Assembly: GCA_016169945.1 (NCBI GenBank)
Contig: JADLSH010000367.1
Coordinates: forward strand, 1-64,000
DNA from: Trachythela sp. YZ-2020
Taxonomy: Eukaryota > Cnidaria > Anthozoa > Malacalcyonacea > Clavulariidae
Length of the DNA stretch: 64,000 bases
Reading direction: 5' to 3'
Shown: positions 32,842 to 44,900 of the stretch, one piece after another
Layout: each line of letters begins with the position of its first letter
Numbering within the stretch: the first letter of the stretch is position 1
Notes under the pieces: model-generated
The model's input: only the letters and a program-made list of their open reading frames with translations
What the model was told of the DNA's origin: nothing
The model's database searches: none
Program-made: the position numbers and the translations under genes

Positions 32842-33289
32842 AATGTAGTTGTTTTTTAGTTCGGCTTCTCCAACAATTCTGACGGTGCTTCATTAAGCAC
32901 CGCATTGTTGTGATTATGTGCGGCGCTTATTCGGATGCGGCGCTTAAAAATAGTTTTATCTCCAAAATGAATTTTCGGAAATATTACAAGAACGATTGTA
33001 TGATAAATGTAGATTAAATTATATATTTACAAGTATATATTATTTTTTAAGAAACTACAAGCAGGATCATATATGCTATAAGATTAAATTACATATTTAC
33101 AAGTATATATTACTTTAGTTACTAAAATATTAAAATTACGTTGAGTTGTCCCAGCACTCTTTGTAATATATTTCTTATTGGATTCTTGACAAAAAAATTT
33201 CATTGATAAAATTTAGCACTCTTGTGGGTTTTAGTATTGATGATTTGATGTTGGCTATAATTCATATATGGTGGCTAATAAGCTATAAT

Positions 33290-33500
33290 GCAAAAGCTCA
33301 CTTCCCTTGTGGTCGTTTGAGCACTCTGGCCCCAAGACACTTCACGCATGTCTGGATGCGCATGTGTCTGAGTATTGTACCACATGCGCTTGGTGAGGGC
33401 AAGAGTATGGTGTATAAATACGAAGTCACTCGCACCTAGACTGCGTTACAAGCTGCACTGACGAGCCGTTGAACGGCGAAACATGCATGTCTGCAGATTT

Positions 33501-33507
<7 letters not shown>
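33290..33507 (+). mobile_element. Hammerhead-bearing retroelement unit, copy B (inside foldback spacer)
   Basis: Nearly identical to copy A at 25341-25560, in opposite orientation. It is followed by a (TA)n tract at 33505-33532. The left border lies at GCTATAATGCAAAAGCTC. A TATAAATA box-like string at about 33413 precedes the hammerhead in both copies. It has no coding capacity. Confidence 0.85.
33453..33496 (+). ncRNA. Type I hammerhead ribozyme, copy B
   Basis: CTGACGA is at 33458-33464. Stem II GCCGT-TGA-ACGGC is at 33465-33477, and GAAA at 33478-33481. Stem III is AC-A/T-GT with loop TGCA, and C17 is at 33491. Stem I pairs CTGCA (33453-33457) with TGCAG (33492-33496). Cleavage is predicted after 33491. 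All invariant core positions are intact. Confidence 0.87.

Positions 33508-33532
<25 letters not shown>
33505..33532. repeat. (TA)n microsatellite
   Basis: A TA run immediately follows hammerhead unit B. Confidence 0.95.
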
Positions 33533-33537
<5 letters not shown>

Positions 33538-33859
33538 GACTGATATCGGTTTCCCACTCAATTAGAGTGCAGGTGCATTCAGGTGCATGCCAAATTAAAA
33601 CTGCCTCGTCCCATGCCATATCCTCATATCAAGTTTTAGTACACAAACTCTTAAGAAGAATATAAACTTCAAGCAGCTGGAATACGTGACGAAACATCAT
33701 AACAATGACTGTTGAGCTTTCGATATAAAAAATAAGCCGAATTGAAACCTAAACCAAATGCCCAAACATACTATATTAAATAAATTAATCTGTAATTAAT
33801 TAATATTACTAGTAAATAAATTTATCTGTACAATTACAGTCCTGTACGTAAGCAGTAGC

Positions 33860-35125
33860 AAACGAAGGGGAAACCCCGCATGGGCGAGTCCAGCATATGA
33901 ACGAGCATGACCTAACTTATGCGAGCTCTCCTGAGGAAACTAAAAGCGCTACAGACCAGTCGATTGTTTTAAATAACGTGCAAATTATCAGGGAAGAATG
34001 AAAACAAATATTTTACGGATATCTTCATTTTTCGCTGAGATAGAGCGCTTTTAGTAGACTGACTTGTTGACTGACTTGTGGACAGTGTCAATATGTGGCT
34101 GTTCCAGGACTCACCTTGTGCACGTTGTCCAGGCAAAGTTTAAAGCGATATAAGCTTAAAAATAGCTTCAAATGATGTGAGCTTTAATGACGAAGAATGA
34201 AAAATAATCTTTCCGCGATAAAGTAACTTTTGGCTGAGACAGAGCGTTTTAAGTGAGAAGCGGCAAGCCTGTTTACCGTCTGTGTCAACATGTCGCTGTT
34301 TGATGACCTAACTTGTGCGAGCCCTTCTGAGGAAACGAAAAGCGCTACAGACAAGCCGATTGTTTTAAATAATGTGCAAATTATCAGTGAAGAATAAAAA
34401 AAAAAATTTTACGGATATGTTCATTTTTCGCTGAGATAGAGCGCTTTTAGTAGACTGACTTGTTGACTGACTTGTGGACAGTGTCAGTATGTGGCTGTTC
34501 GAGGACTCACCTTATGCACGTTGTCCTGGCAAAGTTTAAAGCGATATAAGCTTAAAAATAGCTTCAAATGATGTGAGCTTTAACGACGAAGAATGAAAAA
34601 AAATCTTTCTGCGATAAAGTAACTTTTGGCTGAGACAGAGCGTTTTAAGTGAGAAGCGGCAAGCCTGTTTACCGTCTGTGTCAACATGTCGCTGTTTGAA
34701 GACCTAACTTATGCGAGCTCTCCTGAGGAAAGTAAAAGCGCTACAGACAAGCCGATTGTTTTAAATAATGTGCACATTATCAGTGAAGAATGAAAAAAAA
34801 TATTATAGCATAACATTTATTCGTTACGACTATACAGCGATTTTGGCGGGAACTAACCGGACCTGGCTCCAGATTTAATTGACCGCACGCCGTTTGGCGA
34901 CTTGACTTATGCAAGTTGTTTAGAGAAATCTAGAAGCAGTAGAGACTCGGCGATTGTGTTATATCATACTTCTTTTCTTGACAAAGAATAAAAACAAATA
35001 TTGTTAGAATAGGTGAAGCCTTTGTGGAGTTACAGCCATTTGAACATGAACGCCATGCCTCTGGCTCTAGATTCAATTTGAATATAGAGCTGCGAATCTG
35101 AAACTGGAGCTGAGCAGCCTATGGT
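33860..35125 (-). repeat. Right inverted arm
   Basis: This is the reverse complement of the left arm, with the same ordered sub-units. Most differences are single bases, so the two arms are kept very similar or the element is recent. Confidence 0.9.
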
Positions 35126-35627
35126 GGGTAAGACATTGACCCTAACTGAAGTGAAAAACTATTCCTTACATTAATTGGGTTGAAACATCTTACAGATGGC
35201 ATGCGTTGTGATCAAGGCAACACCACCACAAACCGTGCATGCTTGCGTCATGCTTGATCATGACTGCAATTTATACTTTCCGAGCGTCTTATCGATTGGA
35301 ATTTAGAAAAAATTGGCACCGGAGAAAATGGCACCGGTAAAATTAGCACAGGAAAACACAGAATAACGACGGAAGCGGGAAAAAATAGCACCAAACTCTT
35401 CTAATGACTTCCCCCCTTGCGCATATTTCATGCATACGTTTCTGAGGCGTTGTTGTAAAGTAAAATATACTTTTAGATGTGTTTCCCATTATTGAAAAAG
35501 AGTTTGAGTTCCTTGGGTAGTACGATTTTTTCCGCGTCAGTAGCTATTCCTGTGCCATTTTCACCTCTGCCATTTTTTTTCCCGATGGAATAACTAATTC
35601 TGAATGGAGTCGTGCTGGTGTAGTGGA

Positions 35628-35965
35628 CAGTAGCGTCGCCAGACCTGGAAAGGTAGGGGGGACAAAATGATATTGAGGGGGCTGAAAACGAGGACCGAAG
35701 GCGCGAGTCTAGCGCGAGCTTTTTTACGGGGGTCCTAAAAAGCATTCAGTACAATCGTGATTATTCCGAGTTATTTTCTACAGCAGATATTCTCCCATTC
35801 ATGCTTTTAAAGACTGTTGATGTGACATGAACACTTAGAGTCATAGCGTAACCCCCTCCCATCCTTTTTTTTCACCGGATTGGAGAGAACCTCAAAAGTG
35901 ATTTTGAGGAGAACTGGGGGGACACGGGACGTGTCCCCCCAGTCCCCTCCCTGGCGACGCTACTG
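35628..35965. mobile_element. Non-autonomous hAT element with 8-bp TSD
   Basis: The ends are CAGTAGCGTCGCCAG and its exact reverse complement CTGGCGACGCTACTG, flanked on both sides by GTAGTGGA (35620-35627 and 35966-35973). The interior contains a GGGGGGACAC / GTGTCCCCCC inner palindrome near the right end. Confidence 0.92.
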
Positions 35966-35973
35966 GTAGTGGA

Positions 35974-38900
35974 GATAGGGGGATACAAAATAGCGAGTAT
36001 TTACATGAAGTAGGGTAACCTTACTGATAGGGCTATATCTTGTCCAGGTAGGATAAACCACCCATTGTACGCCTGGTTTTAACCATGCTGCCATTCGAAA
36101 TTGCAAGGTTGACTCGTCGACTATGCGGCCATCTTGTTTAACATGCAGTGACATTCATAGGCAATCTTAGTTCAAACCCTACCTGACACGTTTCATATAA
36201 TAAAAAATCACTGAAAAAGAGAAAGAAAAAAGGGAGCTGGGCGAATGAAATGAATATAATGATATGTGCGTATTGATCCTCGTCCCAACTCCAAGGCCTT
36301 GAAATCCCTAAGACGTATATACCTGGGGACGACTTTACACTACGTTACCGTATTATAGTCTCTTGTCACATGAGGATATTGAGACTGACCGGAAAACAAC
36401 CTTGTATTTTGAATATAGGGTCAAACTGTTATATATAGCACTCTAGTAACATGCATAGATCGCATGCATGCATACTGAGCAAAGTCATTCAGAACGATAA
36501 CTGCCTAATGAAGAACTTGAACTCCTGATCACGGGTAGTCGGGGATAAATGGCAAATGGACGTTTTAACCACTAACACTCAAGCTGGTGAAAGCAGTTCA
36601 GGGATGCAGTTATACTATATAAGTGCCCTTGAGCAGTTCAATTATTAAAGTTAAACAGAATAAAGCTCGAATAGAGCTATTGTACTCTACAGTGTAGTTC
36701 AAGTGTATATCTCAATAGGGAAAAGGCATGTGAAAGTTATCATATATAAACAAATCACTTGAATTGTAGTTTGCAGAAACGTGTCATCGCCGGGAAGCGC
36801 TAGCTGTATTAATCTCACTCAAGAAGAAATTAAGGCTCTTGAAGATAGGCGACCGGACATTGTGAAATCGGACTAAGATAAAAAACGGCTAATGGGAATC
36901 AAGAGCGATATACTATATACGGAAAATAACTAGAGTTCCATGACCTTGGTAGTTTCTACTGTAACATATGATATGCTATGTCTTGCATTTCTAATGCTGT
37001 AATGCATCACATTGGCAAACGCGCAGGGTCCGTCAAGTTTTGTAATAATAGACTGTGAAAATGAAAAACGATAAATTGTATAATAGATTTTCTTTTATAA
37101 CCCGGTTGCAAACACTGATAACTTTTGTTTTAAGAAGATAATCACAAAACAATCATATTTATTTTAGGTTCGTATTTACTTATACAGAGCGCTCGAATTT
37201 TCGTTGCTGAAACAGGGAATCAGGGCGGAGCTTCTACTTATAATGATTCTATCCCACGCTAAAGCAACGGTGAAAGAGAAATTGTCTCGGAAAATAATAA
37301 GACTTACTGCAGAAAATATCAACAAATGATTCAATTCTTCAAATATAGAAACAGCTTGATAAATTTAGGCGACAGACGAAAAATATGAATTGTCTAATGC
37401 CCTTCGTCTGGAAGTTTAGTAAACCGTAACTGCGACTGGAAAGGCCTTCGCTCGAAACGTCGAAGGTCTTGTTGTATTTTTCAGGTAGATTGATCCTAAA
37501 GACCGGAAGCTTACTTTTAATACGAAAACCTGCCGCGTTTATGCCGAATAGGTGAAACTACAGCAATTTCATGTGGGCTACTTAGTAACATTTTTGTGGC
37601 CCTGTCGCTCTACAATTGCCGCTCGCGTGTTTGATCGGCTAACGAAAAAAAAATAACTATTCGATATCCACAAAACAACCTCGTACCCAGGACTTCTGCG
37701 CTTACGACTCTTATGGAATACTTTATGTTATCAGAATATAGCGGCTCCAGTAGTATCCTCCTAAAGTATCCATACATTTCGAGGATAATGTAAGAAATTT
37801 TTACTATAACCCCCAAAATAACATGGAAACATGGAAACATGGAAACAACGAGCTTCGATTTCATGCTTTAAAGCGAATGCCAATAAAAGAATAGTTTCCC
37901 GCCATTTGAAAGAACCGATAACATTAGGTGAAAACATTTTTACACCTTTTTCAAATATTGTTTAGTTCTTGAAATATTTCGACCGAAATCATTAGAAATC
38001 AGTGAGCTGTCAGCAGTCCGCCATCTTGGATTATTGTGGATATGCACATATAACGTCACAAGCAGAGCAAACACGCAAATATTTTAACCAGATAGCCAAT
38101 GGTATGCATCCAAAACTATACTTCGATTCGGTCACTATTTCAAATACCTGACCAAATTGACAATTTAAACATCCATGCACTTATTGTTATTTGGTCACCT
38201 AGGAGTGTCTAACCCCGCTTGAGACGTCACTAAAACAACTTTTATTTTGCTTCAGGCAAAGTATTTCAAGACCTACGCCGTGAAGATACGAAAAATCGGT
38301 AAGGGAGTCCTAACTTACAGAGAATGATGTCATATATATATAGATGGACTAGCTGCCTCGTATGGAGTGTATAAGTATTGGAAAATAATTATATAAACCG
38401 GCTTTGAAGAATATCTCTAGTCAAAATATGATGACCACTCCTATCAGTTTATAACCAATGGACCTTGTATTTTAAAACTATCTTGTATTCGGTCGAATCG
38501 CAAAAAGTGCACTCTATATTTTACTTGTATTTGCTAGTTCAAACTGGTGGGAAATATGAAAACAACAGGCTAATTCACGACATACATACATATATTTTGT
38601 TTGTCTCATATCCTTTTGAAGGCTTTTCAGTAAAATGTTTACATATTTCAAATCATACATACACTATAATCATTACTCCGTATAAATGCAAACGTATATT
38701 CACACACATATATACAGGCATGCACATATAACTGTTTCATTTTAGGGACCGTTCACTGACTTTTTATCTGGGAGAAGGGGGGTTGGTGGGGGACTGGTAG
38801 GGATGCAAGACCAATAGCGTGACTGAACAATTGGGCTTATCCTCCCCACTGCTAATTAAATATACGGTGGCACCAGACTAGTCCCTAGTCCTCTATACGC

Positions 38901-39270
38901 GCGTTCTATATTTCCGTGACGCCGTGGCACATCTTGAGCAACATATATATTTAGAACTTGCTCTATTCAGTGTTTATAACTACAGCACAACTTGAAAATA
39001 TATTAGGAGTATTCAAGTTAACCAATGATCACAAAGCTTTTTTATTATGACAGAAACGAATTTACGAATTTACTTTTGAATTTTTTAGGAGGAATGGCGG
39101 GGAGGGGGGTTATCTGAAAAATTTGGGGGTATGAAACTAGGAAAACCTTTTGGATATGAAGGGGTATAGGCATGCCAAAGTTTTAAGAGGGCATACTAAA
39201 TTCCACAAGCCTCTCCACCCTGGTATATTTATTCATACATATAGTTATCATTCTACAGTATATCATTTAT
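35974..39270. other. Intergenic, PLE-like remnant at 37.45 kb
   Basis: At about 37440-37520 the motif AAAGGCCTTCGCTCGAAACG, then TCGAAGGTCTTGTTG and CAGGTAGATTGATCCTAAAG, is related to the 15.5-kb and 25.65-kb stretches. A G-rich fragment at about 38748-38810 resembles one end of a MITE. No gene is recognised. Confidence 0.4.
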
Positions 39271-39273
39271 ATA

Positions 39274-40154
39274 CAGGGTGTATGAAAATAAAGGTAATCC
39301 TACTTTGGCATGCTATCGCACGCATAATATTTAGTTTATAGATTTACCTTTCCCACACAAATAACTAAAATGGGTTTTAGCTGTCAAATGACACCTTTCT
39401 TGTATCACTACGATCAATATTCAAGTTCAACTTCAAGTTGTGGGGAGGGGGGGGGGGTACTTCGTCTTAAGGGTACCTCTTCCATTAGAAAAAGGCACTT
39501 TTCCCATTGGTTTAGCTGGAGAAAAGGGCACTTTGAAAAAAAACTTGGGGGGAGAAATTAAACGTCCTTCGAATTTTCGACCGTTTGCCGAAATTATATT
39601 TGCTATTTGTGAAATGTTCAGAATTGGCAGTTCAGTCTGCAATATTCCTGTTTTGTAAAATGTTTCAAACACTTAAATCTCGTTGTTAACTCGCAATTTG
39701 ATCATGAACCTTCTTTAAATTTACCAAGACTTGATAAATAGCCCATGGGTTGTGCCATCTTTCAGTTAAAATTCTAAAATTTGAATCCGAAATGAGAATA
39801 GTTTCAATAGGCCTGGGAGCCTGACGTTCATGAATCAAGACGAAATGCTATTCGCTCACTACTCATGAGAATGAGGCTCCCGGGCCAAGAAGAGATTTGC
39901 AACGTAATTATCGAAAGGGTGTATTGCTTTGCACTCAACTCCCAATGGTGGAAAAATGCGTTTTCGACCGGCAATTCTCAATCGTATCGTATTTGGTCAA
40001 TTTTTATCGCAATGATACATAAAAGGTATCATTTGACAGCTAAAAGAATAATCTTTATTTTGGTATGAAAAAAGTAAATAATATACAAACTAAATAATAA
40101 ACGCTCTCGATAATATGCTAAAGTTGGATTAATTACCTTTTTTGATTCACCCTG
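39274..40154. mobile_element. Non-autonomous mariner-like element with long inverted ends
   Basis: The ends CAGGGTGTATGAAAATAAAG and, as reverse complement on the right, CAGGGTGAATCAAAAAAGG are flanked by TA. The inverted repeat extends about 130 bp inward, including GCTGTCAAATGACACC / GGTATCATTTGACAGC. The terminal motif is related to the transposase-bearing element at 8956-10596. No transposase frame is present. Confidence 0.85.
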
Positions 40155-41668
40155 TAGAATGACATGCAGTTAATTAACACGGCAATTTATATATAAAATT
40201 TTACGTTAATAGATACCGGTAATTAGTATATCATATTCTTCATATATCTTATGCTAATTAAGGATCTGCCATCATCTGCGCGTTATCAAATATGCACACA
40301 TTCAGGGGCGTAAATAGTGGGGGAGGGGTTAGGGGGTTACGGGGGGGCGAGTCACCCGCTCCCCCAATGTTTAACAATTGCAATAGGGCAAATTTTGCCA
40401 TGTTGGTCGGGCAAAAATACATTCAAATCATATTGAGGAAGAACAAATAACGTTGAAGATCCAGTTTGGGCAATTTGAAAAATTTGCTAATCTAATATAC
40501 AACATTTTCTGATCATCAGATTTCTATAAAATCATCCCCAAAGTGCATAAAATGGCGTTTCAGATAGCGGCATTCCCGCTAGCGGCACGAGGGCCCCATA
40601 AACCTTTTTGGTTTTCTCCGGCCCCTTTACGTCATGTCCTGACCACGCCCTTGTGTCGGGCAAAATGATCCACACCCCCCAATGTTTACACCCAAGTTAC
40701 GCGTGTTTGAAGTAGTTTTGTTTAGTAGCGCAATATATGTTGGGTTTATTCGAGTAAAGTCCATCCGGTGTGGTTTATACACGAATCGCGAAATTCGGGC
40801 AAAATTTACAGTGAAAGAAAACATGTAGCTGTGACTGGATGATTTAAAATATGCGTATTAAAGTATTCAAATGTTCAGTCATGCATTCGTGATTACATAT
40901 CACAACAATAAAAACACGAATGCATGACTGAACATTTGAACACTTTAATACGCATATTTCAAATCATTCAGTCACAGCTACATGTTTTTCTTAAACTGTG
41001 ATTTTTGCCCGACTCAGAACGCGTCATTTGGATGCGCAGTCGAATTTCGCGATTCGTGTATAGACTTGCCTTTTGAGGGCAAAACATCTTGACCTTTGCT
41101 CGTTCATTTTTCGTTTATCCTTGAAAATATCGCTTTTGAAAGATCGTAGACAAAAAATTACGATATTTTTAAACAGAAATAGTTATATGGAGGTTCATTG
41201 TATTTGTAATTTCAAGTCTTTCCAAGAGAATAACACTGACGGTTATATTTCAATCTGGAACGTGAAATTCAGTCGGCCAATTGCGAAGTTGATAAATTAA
41301 CCAATAATTTGGCATAACAATAACAGTTCAATTTGGATGCCTTTTTGGATACCTTAAATTAACTTTGTTTAGCGTTATGTATAATTCAATCATATAATAA
41401 AAACGCAACATTATATGGCTTCAATCCTCGGCTTCAATAAATCTTTAATTAACGATGTTTATCTTTGAGCATGCGCCGCCAGAGTCTACCAACCATGGTT
41501 AGCGAATGAAGTGAACGGAGCTGATATCATGCAATTGGGAATTTATCTTATTTTCTCTCCAGTCCAGCCTACTTTTGTATCTTGTAGTTATTTCTGTAAA
41601 CATTAATTAATAATTCAGACACTTGACTGTGCAAAGATATCCAATATACTCAGTTATAAACGAAGAAG
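40155..41668. other. Intergenic downstream of the PARP gene
   Basis: A decayed repeat at about 40300-40700 begins CAGGGGCGTAAATAG and has two copies of CCCCCAATGTTTA. The large palindrome at 40776-41062 follows. The rest, 41063-41668, holds the downstream flank of the PARP gene; no signal is definable apart from AT-rich sequence. Confidence 0.4.
40776..41062. repeat. Large imperfect palindrome
   Basis: Outer arms TATACACGAATCGCGAAATT / AATTTCGCGATTCGTGTATA. Inner arms include AATATGCGTATTAAAGT and AATGTTCAGTCATGCATTCG. The centre is a loop of about 22 bases near 40893-40914. The right arm carries an extra ~25 bases not matched on the left. Probably a foldback MITE. Confidence 0.85.
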
Positions 41669-41967
41669 CTATGCTGCCTCAAATCTAATCAAATATTCTG
41701 GGTAGCATTGATGATCATCAAATGTCACAAAGATAGATGGATTTTCGGTATCATCTACAGCAGAGTCGTAAAATAACTCCGGGTTGCGCGGGTCATTTCG
41801 TTTAGGTAGGACGCGCATATTCTTACTACCCTTTACGCTCTTTCCAACCAAAATTGTGGCTACATACATGTGGGAGAAACACTTGTCGTTCTTGCTATCT
41901 TTTTGCGAATAGCGGATAGAGTAGGAAGCATCCCTTGCGAAATATACGCCATGGCCAAATCTTGTAC
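41669..41967 (-). CDS. PARP14: PARP14-like exon 6 (catalytic domain, second half)
   Basis: The acceptor TGTGTCTAG precedes 41967; the stop is at 41669. It opens GTRFGHGVYFARDASYS with the conserved Tyr and ends NPSIFVTFDDHQCYPEYLIR. By family alignment from memory, the position of the catalytic Glu of poly-ADP-ribose polymerases is Ile (in PSIFV). Confidence 0.94.
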
Positions 41968-44900
41968 CTAGACACAGAAAATATTAAAATGTTTGAGTTA
42001 TAGTGAAAAAGAAACCACCCAACTCTACGATTTTATTAAAAAATAACAAGATCCTGCATGAGTAGGATGATATGAAAAAAATATTATTCATCAATGACTA
42101 GATCCTGAGTAGGATCCTATAAAAAACTAGGATCATATTAAAAATAATAAATAAAGATGCTGAACAGGATTTTGCTAAAAATTTAAACATAAATATAACA
42201 AGATCCTGAGTAAGATCCTATATATGAAAAAATCTAGGATCCTATTGAAAAATAACAAGATCCTGAGTAGGATCCTATGAAAACAATCTAGGATGTAATT
42301 GAAAAATAACAAGATTCTAAGTAGGATCCTATAAAAAAATCTAGGATCTTATTAAAAAATAGCAAGATCCTGAGTAGGATCCTATGAAAAATAACTAGGA
42401 TCTTATCAAAAAATTTGCAAAATCCTAAGTAGAATCCTATGAAAAAAATGTAGAATCCTATTCAGATATAACAAGATCCTAAGTAGGATCCGATGAAAAA
42501 ACCGAGGCTTTGATAAAAAACAAGATTCTGCCATAGAACTTGGACTACAATGCTATAGAAGTCTCAAACATCAATCCGCACTTAACTCTTGCTTGGCGAT
42601 TGGGACATTTATGTTTTTAGTGGTCAGAATGAAGTCCATTAAGCCTTACCGGTAGGTAAAACTGAACAACAAAGTTCTTGGTTGGAAATAATAATCTACG
42701 GCTAAAATCATATTGATTTGATGGTTAAGAGCAATCGAATCACTTGGATCCGACGATAGTGCCTAGTGCCAGCCGGGTATACATAGTGGCCAGTACTGGG
42801 AAGCGCTAACAGGGCTCACATTGATACCAGTTCTTCTGAACTGACGTGATTACCCTGATTAAATAAAGTTTATTTGATTTGATTTGATTTGATAGCAAAC
42901 AAGCCATTGCCGTAGCTTGGTATTTTAGAGTAAAGTAACTTTAGAATGGGAAAATGACACGAAGTAACTTAAGTTTACAGTATATTATTGAAATGTGTTT
43001 TACTGAAATATACTTTTTGTGTCTACTGTACGCGCATGCGCACCGTAGAGACTCTGCTATACAGTAAAACGCCGGAAGTTTGTCCACATTTAACAGCGTA
43101 ACTTCCGTAACTACATTTAACAGCGTAACTTCCGTAACTTTACTATTGTTAACTCCGGAAGTTTGTCAACATTTACAGCGTAAAGGCTGATTTCCATTCA
43201 GTGCAAAATGTCGCGCGATCGACTTTTTGTGATCGTTTTCTTTTGAATTATGAGCCCTCGACTGGAACGGATCCGGTCGAGGGCTCGCAGTTCAAAAGAA
43301 AACGATCGCAAAAGGTCGATCGCGCGACATTTTGCACTGAATGGAAATCAGCCTTAACTCAAGTTTGTGCACATTTACAACCACAACACCGAAGTTGTGA
43401 ACATTTACATAACAACCATAACTCCGAAGTTGTTTGAACACCATTTCTGTTAACATAGTCGCTGTTAACAGTGCTATGTTTGCACGTTTTATATATAAGC
43501 ATATTATTCACGTTAGCAGTCAAAGATCGGTAAAACAGGACTAAAGGTGTTCTGTTAGCATCAGAGCTGTTATATGATACTATTATATGTATATGTATTA
43601 TCGTAGTATAATACTATTATTATATATTATAGCTCTTAACCCATACAATATAAACGCCTGTTAACATCATGAGGCTATTAAGTCATTCTATGTTAACGGC
43701 CATAAGGGGTTAACAAATTTAAATTAATTTCATGAATTTAATTGCTGTAAGGACTATGAGATGGTCTCTTCAAATAAGGTTTGTCGGATAGTAGAAATGG
43801 TACCCACTTTCCCGCTGCCCCATCTCCCACCTGCCCCACTTCCCAACTGCCCAACTCCGCAGCTGGCCCGTTTCCTTACTGAAACATTCCCTGACGGCCC
43901 CACTCCTCGGCTACCTCACTTCTAGGCTAGCCTGCCCTACTCCCTGATTGTTCCTTTCCTAGTAGAGGATTGCATGTTTCCAATTTTATGAAAATGCTTT
44001 ACTGAAAACAGCACTACCCTTGCGACAGTAACGTCTAGTGAGTGGAAATAGTGGCAAAATGAAAAGTCTGGTAACTAGTTGACATTGACTATAACTCGTT
44101 ATGTAATTAAGCTCAGTCATTTCCCTGTATTTCACTCGCTTTAGTGACAAAACCTTAGAAACCTTTATAGAATTTCTAATGAAAGTATTTCTAATCGTTT
44201 TCTTAGAAGACATAGGTACTGCCATTTACTTGACCGCATCTTTTAAGATGTTACCAAGATCTTGACAGTATGTCTTGATCATGATCTTGATAGGATCTTC
44301 TGAGATCCTATTAAAATCTTGACAGGATCTTGTAAGATCTTAGTAAGATCTTAATATGATCTTGTAAGATCTTAGTAAGATCTTAACAGGACTTTTTTAG
44401 ATTTTAGTAAGATCTTTACCGGATCTTGTAAAAAATTACTCAGACCTTGATAGGATATACTACTAAGATTTTGACAGGATCTTGTAAGAACTTGCTCAGA
44501 TCTTAACATTAACTTTAATAGTCTTGACAGGATCTTATAAAATCCTACAAAGATCTTAACTGGATCTTGTAAGATTTTACAAAGATCTTGGCAGGACCTT
44601 GTAAGATCTTACAAAGATCTTAACAGGATCTTATAAGATCCTAGAAGATCCTACAGGATTGAATTTCCTCTTGTTCATTAGATATAGTATTCTATACCGA
44701 TATAATATATAAAAACTATTCCTGGCCTATTCTAAATAGATGCTAAAATACACTTTGAATTTTTGAATAAGTAATATTTTCTTACCGTTTATACCAGAAA
44801 AACGTCGGTTAAAATTGTTTGTGTTGATAGAAGAAACATTTTCCGACTTCGTGCCATGAAACAACTGCTTCTCGTTTGCTTCCATTCCCATCGACTCTTT

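Larger units (their letters stand above)
31164..35125. mobile_element. Giant foldback element (1.27-kb inverted arms, 10-bp flanking repeat)
   Basis: The left arm 31164-32428 and right arm 33860-35125 are reverse complements over their whole length (about 1265 bp each), separated by a 1431-bp spacer. The outer ends are CCATAGGCTGCTCAGCTCCA and its reverse complement. Direct repeats GGGTAAGACA (31154-31163 and 35126-35135) look like a target-site duplication. Each arm is a series of about 200-bp related units beginning near TTTTTTTCATTCTTC and including AAAGCGCTCTATCTCAGCGA. Arms made of short tandem units and a 9-10-bp duplication are what Foldback/Mutator-like elements show. The superfamily is inference. 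Confidence 0.88.

Noticed and set aside
32879..32912. CTGACGGTGC...GCACCGC as a ribozyme core
   Set aside because: It is a simple GGTGCTT/AAGCACC hairpin; CTGANGA and GAAA are not both present.
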